Shown here: positions 45,972-56,116 of the stretch, one piece after another
Position numbering within the stretch: the first letter of the stretch is position 1
Layout: each line of letters opens with the position of its first letter
NCBI GenBank assembly: GCA_016790575.1
Contig: JAEUOU010000032.1
Location: 1-64,000, forward strand
Length of the DNA stretch: 64,000 nt
Direction of reading: 5' to 3'
DNA from: Burkholderiaceae bacterium
GTDB taxonomy: Bacteria > Pseudomonadota > Gammaproteobacteria > Burkholderiales > Burkholderiaceae_C
Translations under genes and position numbers: made by a program
The notes under the pieces: model-generated
What the model saw: only the letters and a program-made list of their open reading frames with translations
Database searches by the model: none
What the model was told of the DNA's origin: nothing

Positions 45972-46820
45972 TCAGGCCCAGCGCTTGGCCCGCAGGTTGT
46001 CTTCCATTTCGCGCAGCAGCGGCTGGACCCGTGTGCTGCCCAAGCGCAAGGCGACGCAAGTGGCCAGAATGTCGATGATCATCAGGTGCAGCAGGCGCGA
46101 AACCATCGGGCTGTAGCGGTCGTAGCCCTCGGGGTGATCGGCCGCGAGATGGATTCGGCCGGCCTTGGCCAGGGGTGAGCCGCTGGCCGTGATGACGATG
46201 GTGGTTGCGCCGTGGCGGCGCGCGATATCGCAGGCATCCATCAGGTCCCGGGTGCGGCCGGAGTTGGAAACGATCACCACACAATCGCCCGCCTGCAACA
46301 GCGATGCGCTCATCACCTGCATGTGGCCGTCGCTGTAGGCGATGGTGTTGAGCCCGAGCCGGAAAAACTTGTGCTGGGCATCCTGGGCGACGATCCCGGA
46401 ATTGCCCGCCCCATAGAACTCGATCCGTCGTCCGCAGCGCCGGGTCTCAGCGAGGGCCTCGGCCGCGTGCTCGAACGCGGCGGCAGTGGCCTGGTTGCGG
46501 TATTTGAGAAAGGCGGCGACGGTGTTGTCGATCACCTTGACCATCACGTCGCCCACCTTGTCGTCGGCATCGACGCTGCGGTGGATGTACGGCACACCCT
46601 CGTTGACGTTGCCGGCCAGCTTGAGCTTGAAATCCGCCAGGCCGTCGTAACCCAGGCTGCGGCAAAAGCGCACGACGGTCGGTTTGCTCACCTGCGCCAG
46701 TTCCGCCAGCTGCGCCACCGGCAGGGATGCGAAGCGTCGCGGATCGACCAGCACCAACCGGGCGACCCGCTGTTCCGCGGGTGCCAGCGAAGGCAGACAG
46801 GCAGTGATACGGTCCAGCAT
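45972..46820 (-). CDS. hexR: RpiR-family transcriptional regulator, probable HexR
   Basis: DNA-binding regulator of 282 residues: an N-terminal RpiR helix-turn-helix (residues 1-75, LAQVSKPTVVRFCRSLGYDGLADFKLKL) and a SIS sugar-phosphate domain (about 125-255, IEFYGAGNSGIVAQDAQHKFFRLGL). In proteobacteria HexR binds 2-keto-3-deoxy-6-phosphogluconate and controls central carbon genes; divergence from tal-pgi and the operator-like sequence at 46831-46845 support the same role here. Confidence 0.88.
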   Translation of the reverse strand: MLDRITACLPSLAPAEQRVARLVLVDPRRFASLPVAQLAELAQVSKPTVVRFCRSLGYDGLADFKLKLAGNVNEGVPYIHRSVDADDKVGDVMVKVIDNTVAAFLKYRNQATAAAFEHAAEALAETRRCGRRIEFYGAGNSGIVAQDAQHKFFRLGLNTIAYSDGHMQVMSASLLQAGDCVVIVSNSGRTRDLMDACDIARRHGATTIVITASGSPLAKAGRIHLAADHPEGYDRYSPMVSRLLHLMIIDILATCVALRLGSTRVQPLLREMEDNLRAKRWA

Positions 46821-46830
46821 GGTGTGGCGA

Positions 46831-46845
46831 TGTAATCGGATTTCA
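46831..46845. promoter_or_regulatory. HexR-like operator
   Basis: TGTAATCGGATTTCA, an imperfect palindrome in the hexR-tal interval, differing at one half-site position (and the centre) from the gammaproteobacterial HexR site TGTAATTAAATTACA, as I remember it. Confidence 0.5.
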
Positions 46846-46921
46846 TTGTCTCATGGCCCGGCCGTAACCGCCATGGTTTGCCTGTCATCGTGGGGTGGCG
46901 ATGCGGCGGGATAATGCCCCC

Positions 46922-47869
46922 ATGAACCAGCTTGACGCACTCAAACAATTCACCACCGTGGTGGCCGATACCGGCGACTTTCACCAGATCGCTGCCTATT
47001 CGCCCCGGGACGCCACGACCAACCCCTCATTGATCCTCAAGGCGGTGCAAAAAACCGAATACGCGCCCCTGTTGCGGGAAACGGTGCAACGCTTTGGCTC
47101 TTACGGCATCGATGAAGTCATGAATCGGCTTCTGGTGCGTTTCGGCGTCGAAATCTTGCACCATGTACCTGGCCGGGTGTCGACCGAAGTGGATGCGCGT
47201 CTGAGCTTCGACACCGAAGCCACCGTGGACCGCGCACGCCGGCTGATCGACCTGTATCAGGGCGAAGGCGTGCATGTGGATCGCATCCTGATCAAGATCG
47301 CCGCAACCTGGGAAGGCATCCAGGCGGCCGCCCGCCTGGAGCGCGAGGGCATCCACACCAATCTGACGCTGCTGTTTTCGTTCAGCCAGGCGGTGGCTTG
47401 CGGCCAGGCCCGGGTGCGCCTGATTTCGCCGTTTGTCGGCCGCATCTACGACTGGGCCAAGAAACAGGCGGGTGCATCCTGGGACGAGGCCGCCATGGCC
47501 GGTCCCAACGACCCCGGCGTCCTGTCGGTGCGCCGCATCTATCAGTACTACAAGAAACATGGCATAGCCACCGAGGTGATGGGTGCCAGTTTTCGCAACG
47601 CCGGCCAGATCACCGCGCTGGCCGGATGTGACTTGCTGACCATCAGCCCCGACTTGCTGGCGCAGCTGGCGGCCTGTGACGCGCCGCTGACCCGCGCGCT
47701 CGATCCGCAGGCGGCCCGCGCGCTGGATATTCCGTTCATCACCTACGACGAACCGGCGTTCCGGCTGGCGTTGAACGACGACGCCATGGCCACCGAAAAG
47801 CTGGCCGAGGGCATCCGCGCCTTCATCGTTGATACCGTCAAACTCGAAGCCTTGATGAAAGCCGCCTGA
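46922..47869 (+). CDS. tal: Transaldolase
   Basis: Pentose phosphate enzyme moving a dihydroxyacetone unit between sugar phosphates; 315 residues, as in TalB. N-terminal [13 protein letters not shown], the Schiff-base lysine in [29 protein letters not shown], and [23 protein letters not shown]. The ATG at 46922 is preferred over one nine codons upstream. pgi starts one base after the stop, forming a tal-pgi pair. Confidence 0.96.
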   Translation: MNQLDALKQFTTVVADTGDFHQIAAYSPRDATTNPSLILKAVQKTEYAPLLRETVQRFGSYGIDEVMNRLLVRFGVEILHHVPGRVSTEVDARLSFDTEATVDRARRLIDLYQGEGVHVDRILIKIAATWEGIQAAARLEREGIHTNLTLLFSFSQAVACGQARVRLISPFVGRIYDWAKKQAGASWDEAAMAGPNDPGVLSVRRIYQYYKKHGIATEVMGASFRNAGQITALAGCDLLTISPDLLAQLAACDAPLTRALDPQAARALDIPFITYDEPAFRLALNDDAMATEKLAEGIRAFIVDTVKLEALMKAA

Positions 47870-47870
47870 C

Positions 47871-49472
47871 ATGAACCCGCTGCCATTGGTGCTGCAAGGC
47901 CGCCCCCGCTGCGACGAGACCGCGGCGTGGACGCGTTTGACCGCCCACTGGCAAAGCGGCCGGCCCTTCGGCCCCCGCGAGGCGCTGGCCCGCGACGGCG
48001 CGCGCCGGGTTGATGCCTGCAGCCTGGAGGCAGCAGGCGTTTTTGCCGACCTGTCGCGCAATGCCATCGACGCCACCGCCGAGGCTTTGCTGCAGGAGCT
48101 TGCAGCGGAATGCCGTCTGCAAGCCCACCGCGACGCCTTGTTCGCCGGCGAGAAGGTCAACACCACCGAAGGCCGCGCGGCCCTGCACACCCTGCTGCGC
48201 ACGCCGCGCGAGACGCTGAACGCCCTTGGGGATCCGGCACAACGCGAGCGACTGGAGGGTGTGCACGCCACGCTGGACGCGATGCTGGATTTTGCCGAGG
48301 CGGTACGCGGTGACGAGACCCTGACCGATGTGGTCAACATCGGCATCGGGGGCTCGGATCTGGGCCCGCGCATGGTGGTGCAGGCGCTGCGCCACCTGGG
48401 TCACCCCCGCCTGCGCATGCACTTTGTCGCCAATGTCGACGGTCATGAGCTTGACGCGGTGCTGCGCCACTGCCAGCCGCAGCACACCCTGTTCCTGGTG
48501 GCTTCCAAAACCTTCACCACCGCCGAGACGCTGGCCAATGCCCACTCGGCGCGGGACTGGTTTCAGGCCGGTGGCGGCACCGACGTGGCCCGGCATTTTG
48601 TCGGCCTCAGCACCAACCCGCCGGCGGCGCAGGCCTTCGGCATCCGCACGCTGTTCGGATTTGAGGACTGGGTGGGCGGACGCTATTCGCTGTGGTCGGC
48701 CATCGGCCTGCCGATCGCGATCGCCTGCGGTGCGGCGGAATTTCGGGCCCTGCTGGCCGGCGCCCACGCCATGGACGAACATTTCCGTACCGCGCCGCTG
48801 GCCGCCAACCTGCCGGTGAGGCTGGGCCTGCTGGACGTCTGGTATCGCAACTTTCACGGCTACACCAGCCGGTGTGTGGCCCCTTACCATGCGGGGCTGG
48901 GTGAACTGGCGGCCCACTTCCAGCAGCTGGAAATGGAAAGCAACGGCAAACGGGTCGACCTGTCGGGCCGACCGCTGGCCGTGGCGACGGCGCCGGTGCT
49001 CTGGGGCGAGCCCGGCACCAATGGGCAGCATGCGTTTTTCCAGATGCTGCACCAGGGCACCGATGTGGTGCCTGTTGAATTCCTGGTGGTGCGCGAACCG
49101 GCGCATCACCTGCCCGGTCACCACGGGAAGCTGCTGGCCAACGCGCTGGCCCAGGCGCAGGCGCTGATGCACGGCCAGGCGGATGCGGCGGGTCACCAGG
49201 ACTTTCCCGGTAACCGGCCGAGCACCTTTTTTGTGCTCGAACGGCTCGACGGCGCCAGCTTGGGGGCTTTCATCGCGCTGCATGAACACCGGGTTTTTGT
49301 CAGCGGCTCCCTGTGGGGCATCGACAGCTTTGACCAGTGGGGGGTGGAACTGGGCAAACGCCTGGCCCGCGGCATCGAACCGCACCTGCTGGGCCGCTCC
49401 GACGCCGACCCGGCGGCGCTGGATGCCGTGTCACAGGCACTGGTGGCCCGGCTGCGCCCAGTTCAAGGCTAA
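47871..49472 (+). CDS. pgi: Glucose-6-phosphate isomerase
   Basis: Interconverts glucose-6-phosphate and fructose-6-phosphate. The 533 residues (typical 540-550) contain NIGIGGSDLGPRMV, FVGLSTNPPAAQAFGI, the PGI signature region near SFDQWGVELGKRLA, and GTDVVPVEFL. The last codons and stop (VQG, stop at 49470-49472) fall at the edge of a dispersed element, and the protein ends shortly after the usual C-terminal helix. Confidence 0.96.
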   Translation: MNPLPLVLQGRPRCDETAAWTRLTAHWQSGRPFGPREALARDGARRVDACSLEAAGVFADLSRNAIDATAEALLQELAAECRLQAHRDALFAGEKVNTTEGRAALHTLLRTPRETLNALGDPAQRERLEGVHATLDAMLDFAEAVRGDETLTDVVNIGIGGSDLGPRMVVQALRHLGHPRLRMHFVANVDGHELDAVLRHCQPQHTLFLVASKTFTTAETLANAHSARDWFQAGGGTDVARHFVGLSTNPPAAQAFGIRTLFGFEDWVGGRYSLWSAIGLPIAIACGAAEFRALLAGAHAMDEHFRTAPLAANLPVRLGLLDVWYRNFHGYTSRCVAPYHAGLGELAAHFQQLEMESNGKRVDLSGRPLAVATAPVLWGEPGTNGQHAFFQMLHQGTDVVPVEFLVVREPAHHLPGHHGKLLANALAQAQALMHGQADAAGHQDFPGNRPSTFFVLERLDGASLGAFIALHEHRVFVSGSLWGIDSFDQWGVELGKRLARGIEPHLLGRSDADPAALDAVSQALVARLRPVQG

Positions 49473-49527
49473 ATTGGGCAATACCCAGCGCAAAAACGTC
49501 GTTTCTTGCTACGAAATTGGAATCTGT
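49464..49527 (-). repeat. Dispersed hairpin-core element, copy D (pgi 3' end)
   Basis: On the minus strand: GTAGCA arm, 15-nt spacer ending GACGTTTTT, core GCGCTGGGTATTGCCCA (49474-49491). The left arm is lost. It carries the pgi stop codon. Confidence 0.72.
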
Positions 49528-49566
49528 TGACCCGATGTCGGGTGATGCGCAGCCCCGGCCCGGGCG

Positions 49567-49605
49567 AAAAAAAGCCCCGCAAGTCGCCTCGCGGGGCTTT
49601 TTTTT
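49567..49605. terminator. Bidirectional terminator between pgi and groEL
   Basis: Stem AAAAGCCCCGC / GCGGGGCTTTT with A-run left and T-run right, between convergent pgi and groEL. Confidence 0.92.
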
Positions 49606-49652
49606 CAGCGGGGGCGGGCTGGCGGTGCAAGGTGCACCGCCGGGCCGGGACA

Positions 49653-51305
<1,653 letters not shown>

Positions 51306-51346
51306 TCAGATTCCTTGCTTTATGGGGTTTTCAGGGGAGGGCTGGA

Positions 51347-51637
51347 TTACTTCTCGACAACCGCGAACAGGTCGTCTTCTTTCATCACCAGCAGTTCGTC
51401 GCCGTCGACCTTGACGGTCTGGCCGCTGTACTTGCCAAACAGAACGCGGTCGCCCACCTTCACCGACAGAGCCTTGGTTTCGCCCTTGTCATTGGTCTTG
51501 CCCGGGCCCACGGCCAGGATTTCGCCCTGATCGGGCTTTTCGGCGGCGTTGTCGGGGATCACGATGCCGGAGGCCGTTTTGGTTTCGTTTTCCAGGCGCT
51601 TGACGATCACGCGATCAGCCAGAGGACGCAGTTTCAT
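51347..51637 (-). CDS. groS: Co-chaperonin GroES (10 kDa)
   Basis: Heptameric lid of GroEL, 96 residues: [31 protein letters not shown], mobile loop, and [29 protein letters not shown] precedes the ATG. The leader between promoter and start has a small stem (ACTTC/GAAGT flanked by GCGC/GCGC, about 51678-51706). Confidence 0.98.
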   Translation of the reverse strand: MKLRPLADRVIVKRLENETKTASGIVIPDNAAEKPDQGEILAVGPGKTNDKGETKALSVKVGDRVLFGKYSGQTVKVDGDELLVMKEDDLFAVVEK

Positions 51638-51728
51638 AGGATCTCCTTGAGTTTCAAACAACAGGTTGCATCAAAAAGCGCCGACTTCGTGCCGGAAGTT
51701 AGCGCTGGTCAATTGGTGGAGGCGAAAT

Positions 51729-51755
51729 GCTAGCACTCAACTCCAACGAGTGCTA
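51729..51755 (-). promoter_or_regulatory. CIRCE operator (HrcA site)
   Basis: CTAGCACTC, 9 bases, GAGTGCTAA: a CIRCE element with one mismatch in the outermost base, placed immediately downstream of the probable -10 box of groES. Confidence 0.92.
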
Positions 51756-51783
51756 ATGATAAGGGCATTTGGTGGCAATTCAA
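51755..51783 (-). promoter_or_regulatory. groESL promoter
   Basis: On the minus strand, TTGAAT, about 16 bases, TATCAT (51755-51760). CTTGAA with CCTTATCAT spaced 14 bases also resembles a sigma-32 promoter, so vegetative and heat-shock recognition may overlap. Confidence 0.55.
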
Positions 51784-51811
51784 GGCCGACACTCCGTGCC
51801 ACACTTGGCAC

Positions 51812-54007
51812 ATGCCCGATTCCGCCGAACTTGCCCGCCAGTCGCTGGCTGCCTTTGACGCCGTCGTCGCGGCCGGAGACGGTTTCTGCGACCGGCCCGG
51901 TCAGCGGCAAATGGCCGAAGCCGTGGCCCGCGCCTTCAGCGAAGCCGAACTGGGCAAGGCCGAGGAGGGCGAGGACGCGCCCACCCGCGCCATCGCGGTG
52001 ATCCAGGCCGGCACCGGTGTAGGCAAGTCGCTGGCCTACTGCGCGCCGGCCATCGCGCTGGCCCTGGCGCGCAATACCCGGGTGCTGATCGCCACCGCCA
52101 CCGTGGCGCTGCAGGAGCAACTGGTCCACAAAGACCTGCCGCTGCTGGCGGCGCAGATGCCGCAGCCGTTCCGTTTTGCGCTGGCCAAGGGGCGTGGGCG
52201 CTATGTGTGCAAGCTCAAGCTCGGCCGCCTGTCGGGGGCGCTCGATCTCGGCCCCGAAGACGACCTGTTTGACGATGAAATGGGCCATACCCAGCAGGAA
52301 AAGGTCGAATACCGCTTGCGTTTTTATAGCGAATGGAGCCGCGATCTGAACCGCAGCGCCTGGGACGGTGACCGCGACACCCTGGCCACCCCGCCCGAGG
52401 CCGCGCTGTGGACGCCGGTGGCTGCCGATGCGCGCTCCTGCACCGGGCGGCACTGTCCCCAGTTCGGCGAGTGCACCTATTACGAACGGCGCAAGGAGCT
52501 GGTGGGCGCGCAAGTCATTGTGGCCAACCACGACCTGTTGTTGTCTTCCCTGGGCTCGCGCCTGCTGCCCGAACTGGACCAGTGCCTGCTGGTGCTCGAT
52601 GAAGGCCACCACCTGCCCGCCACGGCGCTGGACCAGTTTGCCTGTGACACCGACCTGTCGCGCACCCATTGGGTGGAAAAGCTCGCCAGTCGCACCGTGC
52701 GTATCGGCGGGCAGCTGGCGGTATCCGAGGTGGCCGACGTGCCGCGCCTGGCTGCGCAATTGCGCCAGACCCAGCAGGACCTGGCCCGGCTGGTGATGGA
52801 GTCCTACGGCGATGTGCTGAAAGCGCCCACGGGCAACTGGGGGCCGGCGCGGGCCCGCGCACACCACGGCCGCTTGCCCGCCGCACTGGACGAGCCGCTG
52901 CGCCTGCTGCTGGTCACGGCCGAGAGCTTCCTGGACATCATCGCCGTGGTCGCCAAGGTGCTCAAAACGGCCATCCGAGACCAGCCCGATGACGCACGCC
53001 GCCTCTCGGCCCTGTACGCCCAGATCGGCACGCTGGCGCCGCGTCTGGAAGAGGTCCATGCCACCGCCGCCTTGCTGCTGCGCGAGCCTGCCACCGGGGC
53101 CGAAGACGAAACCGATGCCAACGGAACCCGCAACCTGCCGGTGGCCAAATGGTTCACCTGCGCGGTGGACGGCGACTACATCGTCGTCCGGGCCCACGCC
53201 AGCCCCATCCTGCCCGGCGCCACGCTGCGCAGCCAGCTGTGGGGCGCGGTGCGTGGCGCCGTGGTCACCTCGGCCACGCTGACCAGTTGCGGCCAGTTCG
53301 ACTTTTTCCTGCGCGAAGCCGGCCTGCACGCCGATCCCGACGTCACGACCCTGGCGGTGGACAGTCCCTTCGACTACGCCCGCCAGGGCCGCTTCATTGC
53401 CGCCGAAACGGCGGCCGACCCCAAGGACGCCGCCGCCTTCAACGCCGAAGTGGCCGCCACCCTGGTGCGCGACTTGCCGGCCGTGGAGCACGGCGCGCTG
53501 GTGCTGTTCACCTCGCGCGAGCAGCTGCGGGTGGCGGTGGACGCGCTGCCCGCCAGCCTGCGCGAGCGGGTGCTGGTGCAGACCGAGCTGCCCCGTGCCG
53601 TGCTGTTGACGCGGCACCGCGAGCGTGTCGCGGCCGGTGTGCCCTCCGTCATCTTCGGCATGCAGTCTTTCGGCGAAGGGCTGGACCTGCCCGGCGAACT
53701 GTGCGAGAGCGTGTTCATCGCCAAGCTGCCGTTTTCCCCGCCGGACGACCCGGTGGGCGAGGCCCGGGCCGAATGGCTGCGCGGCGCCGGGCGCGACCCG
53801 TTCATGGAACTGGTCGTGCCGGCCACGGCGATTCGCCTGGCGCAATGGGCCGGCCGCGCCATCCGCACCGAGACCGACCGCGCTTTCGTCACCTGCTACG
53901 ACCGGCGCCTGTCCCGCACCGGCTACGGCCGCCGCTTGCTGCAGGGCCTGCCGCCGTTCACCCGCGTGCGCCGCGATGCCCAGGGGCAGGAGCAGGCGCT
54001 GGAATAG
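51812..54007 (+). CDS. dinG: ATP-dependent DNA helicase DinG
   Basis: XPD-like superfamily 2 helicase, 731 residues. Walker A GTGVGKS (K72), four iron-sulfur cysteines (C133, C210, C215, C221), DEGH box at 263-266, and motifs V-VI (GMQSFGEGLDLPGE, AIRLAQWAGRAIRTETDR). In E. coli it removes R-loops and is SOS-induced; no LexA box is seen here between it and groES. Intergenic 54008-54169 holds nothing I can name. Confidence 0.93.
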   Translation: MPDSAELARQSLAAFDAVVAAGDGFCDRPGQRQMAEAVARAFSEAELGKAEEGEDAPTRAIAVIQAGTGVGKSLAYCAPAIALALARNTRVLIATATVALQEQLVHKDLPLLAAQMPQPFRFALAKGRGRYVCKLKLGRLSGALDLGPEDDLFDDEMGHTQQEKVEYRLRFYSEWSRDLNRSAWDGDRDTLATPPEAALWTPVAADARSCTGRHCPQFGECTYYERRKELVGAQVIVANHDLLLSSLGSRLLPELDQCLLVLDEGHHLPATALDQFACDTDLSRTHWVEKLASRTVRIGGQLAVSEVADVPRLAAQLRQTQQDLARLVMESYGDVLKAPTGNWGPARARAHHGRLPAALDEPLRLLLVTAESFLDIIAVVAKVLKTAIRDQPDDARRLSALYAQIGTLAPRLEEVHATAALLLREPATGAEDETDANGTRNLPVAKWFTCAVDGDYIVVRAHASPILPGATLRSQLWGAVRGAVVTSATLTSCGQFDFFLREAGLHADPDVTTLAVDSPFDYARQGRFIAAETAADPKDAAAFNAEVAATLVRDLPAVEHGALVLFTSREQLRVAVDALPASLRERVLVQTELPRAVLLTRHRERVAAGVPSVIFGMQSFGEGLDLPGELCESVFIAKLPFSPPDDPVGEARAEWLRGAGRDPFMELVVPATAIRLAQWAGRAIRTETDRAFVTCYDRRLSRTGYGRRLLQGLPPFTRVRRDAQGQEQALE

Positions 54008-54169
54008 GCGAACGATAGACGAACGCCGCCCAGGCCGTTTCCGGCACGCAGGCCTGTCGTGCTCGACTTTGCTTCGGGGTACACCCGGTGCCGATTCGGC
54101 CGTGCGCCTCTTCCCGGAGCGTCGCCGGACGCCTACCATCGGGGCCACACCGTTTGCGCCCCTGGTCCG

Positions 54170-54919
54170 ATGAAACCTGCCACTGCCCCCCACCCGACCC
54201 CACCGGCCGCCGCGCCCGCCTGGGCGCTGGCCCTGCGCCGCTTCACCAACTGGCTCTCGCACGACTTCGGCGGCGGCCCCCGGCCGTGGAAGTTCGCCTG
54301 GGTCATCAATTTCCAGAAGGCCGGCACCTTCTTCTTCCTCGGCTTTCTGATCTGGTGGTACGGCAACACCAGCACCGTGGCCTGGATCTACCTGGCGCTG
54401 CACGGCAGCTACGGTCTGGTCTGGCTGGTCAAGGACATGGCTTTCCCCGACCCGAACTGGCAGGTGAAGATCACCATCGGCGGGGGCATCAACGCCTTCC
54501 TGGGCGTGCTGGGCTGGTACTGGGTGTTCGGCTGGCTGCTGATCTCGGGCACGGTGCGGCCGGTGTACCCGCTGCCGGACCACGCCTGGTTTGCGCTGTG
54601 CATCAGCCTGTGCCTGCTGGGCTCGGTGCTCATGATCGCGGCCGATGCGCAGAAGTACTTCACCCTGCGCGTGAAGCGCGGGCTCATCACCGACGGGATG
54701 CACCGCTATGTGCGCCACCCCAACTACCTGGGCGAGATGCTGATCTACGGCAGCTTCGCGCTGATGGTCTGGCACTGGTTGCCGGTGCTGGTGCTGGCCT
54801 GGGTCTGGGGCGGACTGTTCGCCGTGAACATGGTGCTCAAGGAAGCCAGCATGGCGCGTTACCCCGAGTGGGCGGCGTACAAGAAGCGCACCTGGTGGCT
54901 GGTGCCCGGGCTGCTTTGA
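54170..54919 (+). CDS. Isoprenylcysteine-methyltransferase/DUF1295-like membrane protein
   Basis: Polytopic membrane protein of 249 residues with about six hydrophobic segments. The C-terminal RYVRHPNYLGEMLIYGSFALM and LKEASMARYPEWAAYKKRT are the conserved motif set of the ICMT/steroid 5-alpha-reductase-like superfamily (RHPxYxGE). Its substrate is unknown; it could be a small-molecule or lipid methyltransferase or reductase. The ATG at 54170 begins the conserved sequence; the frame stays open upstream to 54059. No obvious functional tie to dinG or the imu cassette. Confidence 0.8.
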   Translation: MKPATAPHPTPPAAAPAWALALRRFTNWLSHDFGGGPRPWKFAWVINFQKAGTFFFLGFLIWWYGNTSTVAWIYLALHGSYGLVWLVKDMAFPDPNWQVKITIGGGINAFLGVLGWYWVFGWLLISGTVRPVYPLPDHAWFALCISLCLLGSVLMIAADAQKYFTLRVKRGLITDGMHRYVRHPNYLGEMLIYGSFALMVWHWLPVLVLAWVWGGLFAVNMVLKEASMARYPEWAAYKKRTWWLVPGLL

Positions 54920-55090
54920 GAGGCTGAGAGTCTTTCGTCCATGCCTGCCTTGCACGCCAAAACACCCCGGCTCGTCGTTGCACATGCGCGCCATGGCCCG
55001 AGCCATGGCTGTGCTTTGCGCCTCGATCCGGTGCGTTCTGACGCGCCTTTCGGGCACGGCCAAAAAACGCTCAGCCTCTGAGGCGGCAAA

Positions 55091-55110
55091 CGCCCCGTCT
55101 TGGCGGGGCG
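55091..55110 (+). terminator. GC hairpin upstream of the LexA box
   Basis: CGCCCCG / CGGGGCG stem with a six-base loop and no T-run. It may weakly terminate transcription from the membrane-protein gene. Confidence 0.35.
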
Positions 55111-55124
55111 AAGCATTCACCGTA

Positions 55125-55144
55125 TACTGTTTATCCGTACAGTA
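55125..55144 (+). promoter_or_regulatory. LexA (SOS) box upstream of imuA
   Basis: TACTGTTTATCCGTACAGTA has both complete half-sites of the E. coli-type LexA consensus (TACTGT-N8-ACAGTA). It lies about 30 bases before the imuA start and shows that the open frame upstream of it (from 55100) is not coding. Confidence 0.92.
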
Positions 55145-55177
55145 TTGGACGGCCCGCTCAAGCGGGCTGTGTGTTTT

Positions 55178-56116
55178 GTGGTGCCCTTGCGTCTGTCCCT
55201 GTTGGCTGCAGAGGAGCCGGTTTCGCCGGGCGCCGGGCCGTGCCTGCCCGATGCCGTCTGGCGTGCCGATGCGCTGGCGTGTGCCGACGGGGCGGTGCGG
55301 TCCAGCGGCCATGCGGCGCTGGACGCGGCGCTGCCCGGCGGCGGCTGGCCGGTGGGGGCGCTGGTGGAGCTGCTGCAGACCCAGCCGGGGCAGGGCGAGT
55401 GGCGGCTGCTGGCGCCGGCGCTGGCCGCCACCACCGGCGCGCTGGTGCTGGTGGCGCCGCCGCACGCGCCGTTTGTGCCCGCACTGGCGGCGCAGGGGCT
55501 GGCGCCGGCACGGCTGCTGCGGGTGGGTGGCGCGGGCGGTCCGGACGCCGAGCCCGGGGCGGGCCGGGGCACGGCCGCACTCGACCCGGCCGCGCGGGTC
55601 TGGGCGGCCGAGCAGGCGCTGCGTTGCGCCGGGGTGGCCGCCGTGCTGGCCTGGCTGCCGCAGGTGCGCCCCGAGCAGCTGCGCCGCCTGCAGCTGGCCG
55701 CGCAGCGCCACGGCACGCTGCTGTTTGTCATGCGCCCGGCGCGGGCGCGGCACGAATCCTCACCCGCGGTGCTGCGCCTGCTGGTGGACGAGGCCACCGC
55801 CGCCGTCCCTGATACAGCCTCTGCCACCGACCCCGATGCCCTGGTGCTGCACCTGCTCAAGCGCCGCGGCCCGCCGCTGGAGCAGCCGCTGCGCCTGGCC
55901 GCCCGCCCGCCCCGGCTGACGGCGCTGCTGCAGGCCAGCCGGGGTGCGGCCGGCCGGCGGCGCCAGGCGGCGGCGCGCACACCGCTGCCCGCCGGGCCAG
56001 GTCTTCCGGTGGCGCCCGGGGCCGGCACCACGCCCGCCCGAAGCACACCTCCACGGCCCCGAACGGCCGCCACCCCCCATGCTCTGGATCGCCCTCGCCA
56101 GCGCGTCGCCGCCTGA
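55178..56116 (+). CDS. imuA: Translesion synthesis accessory protein ImuA
   Basis: SOS-mutagenesis protein of RecA-like fold, acting with ImuB and DnaE2. The 312-residue product has the ImuA features WRADALACADGAVRSSGHAALDAALPGGGWPVGALVELL near the N-terminus, WAAEQALRCAGVAAVLAWLP and RRLQLAAQRHGTLLFVMRP in the middle; a Walker A motif is not obvious, as is usual for the family. The start is uncertain: GTG codons at 55169, 55178 and 55181 are candidates, all downstream of the LexA box. The 3' end overlaps imuB by 38 bases, and the C-terminal 60 residues are Pro/Arg-rich. Confidence 0.88.
   Translation: MVPLRLSLLAAEEPVSPGAGPCLPDAVWRADALACADGAVRSSGHAALDAALPGGGWPVGALVELLQTQPGQGEWRLLAPALAATTGALVLVAPPHAPFVPALAAQGLAPARLLRVGGAGGPDAEPGAGRGTAALDPAARVWAAEQALRCAGVAAVLAWLPQVRPEQLRRLQLAAQRHGTLLFVMRPARARHESSPAVLRLLVDEATAAVPDTASATDPDALVLHLLKRRGPPLEQPLRLAARPPRLTALLQASRGAAGRRRQAAARTPLPAGPGLPVAPGAGTTPARSTPPRPRTAATPHALDRPRQRVAA

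Noticed and set aside
51737-55753. Open frame of 1,338 codons on the minus strand opposite dinG
   Set aside because: GC-rich shadow of dinG and neighbours; the product is low-complexity Arg/Gly/Gln-rich and spans promoters and the LexA box.
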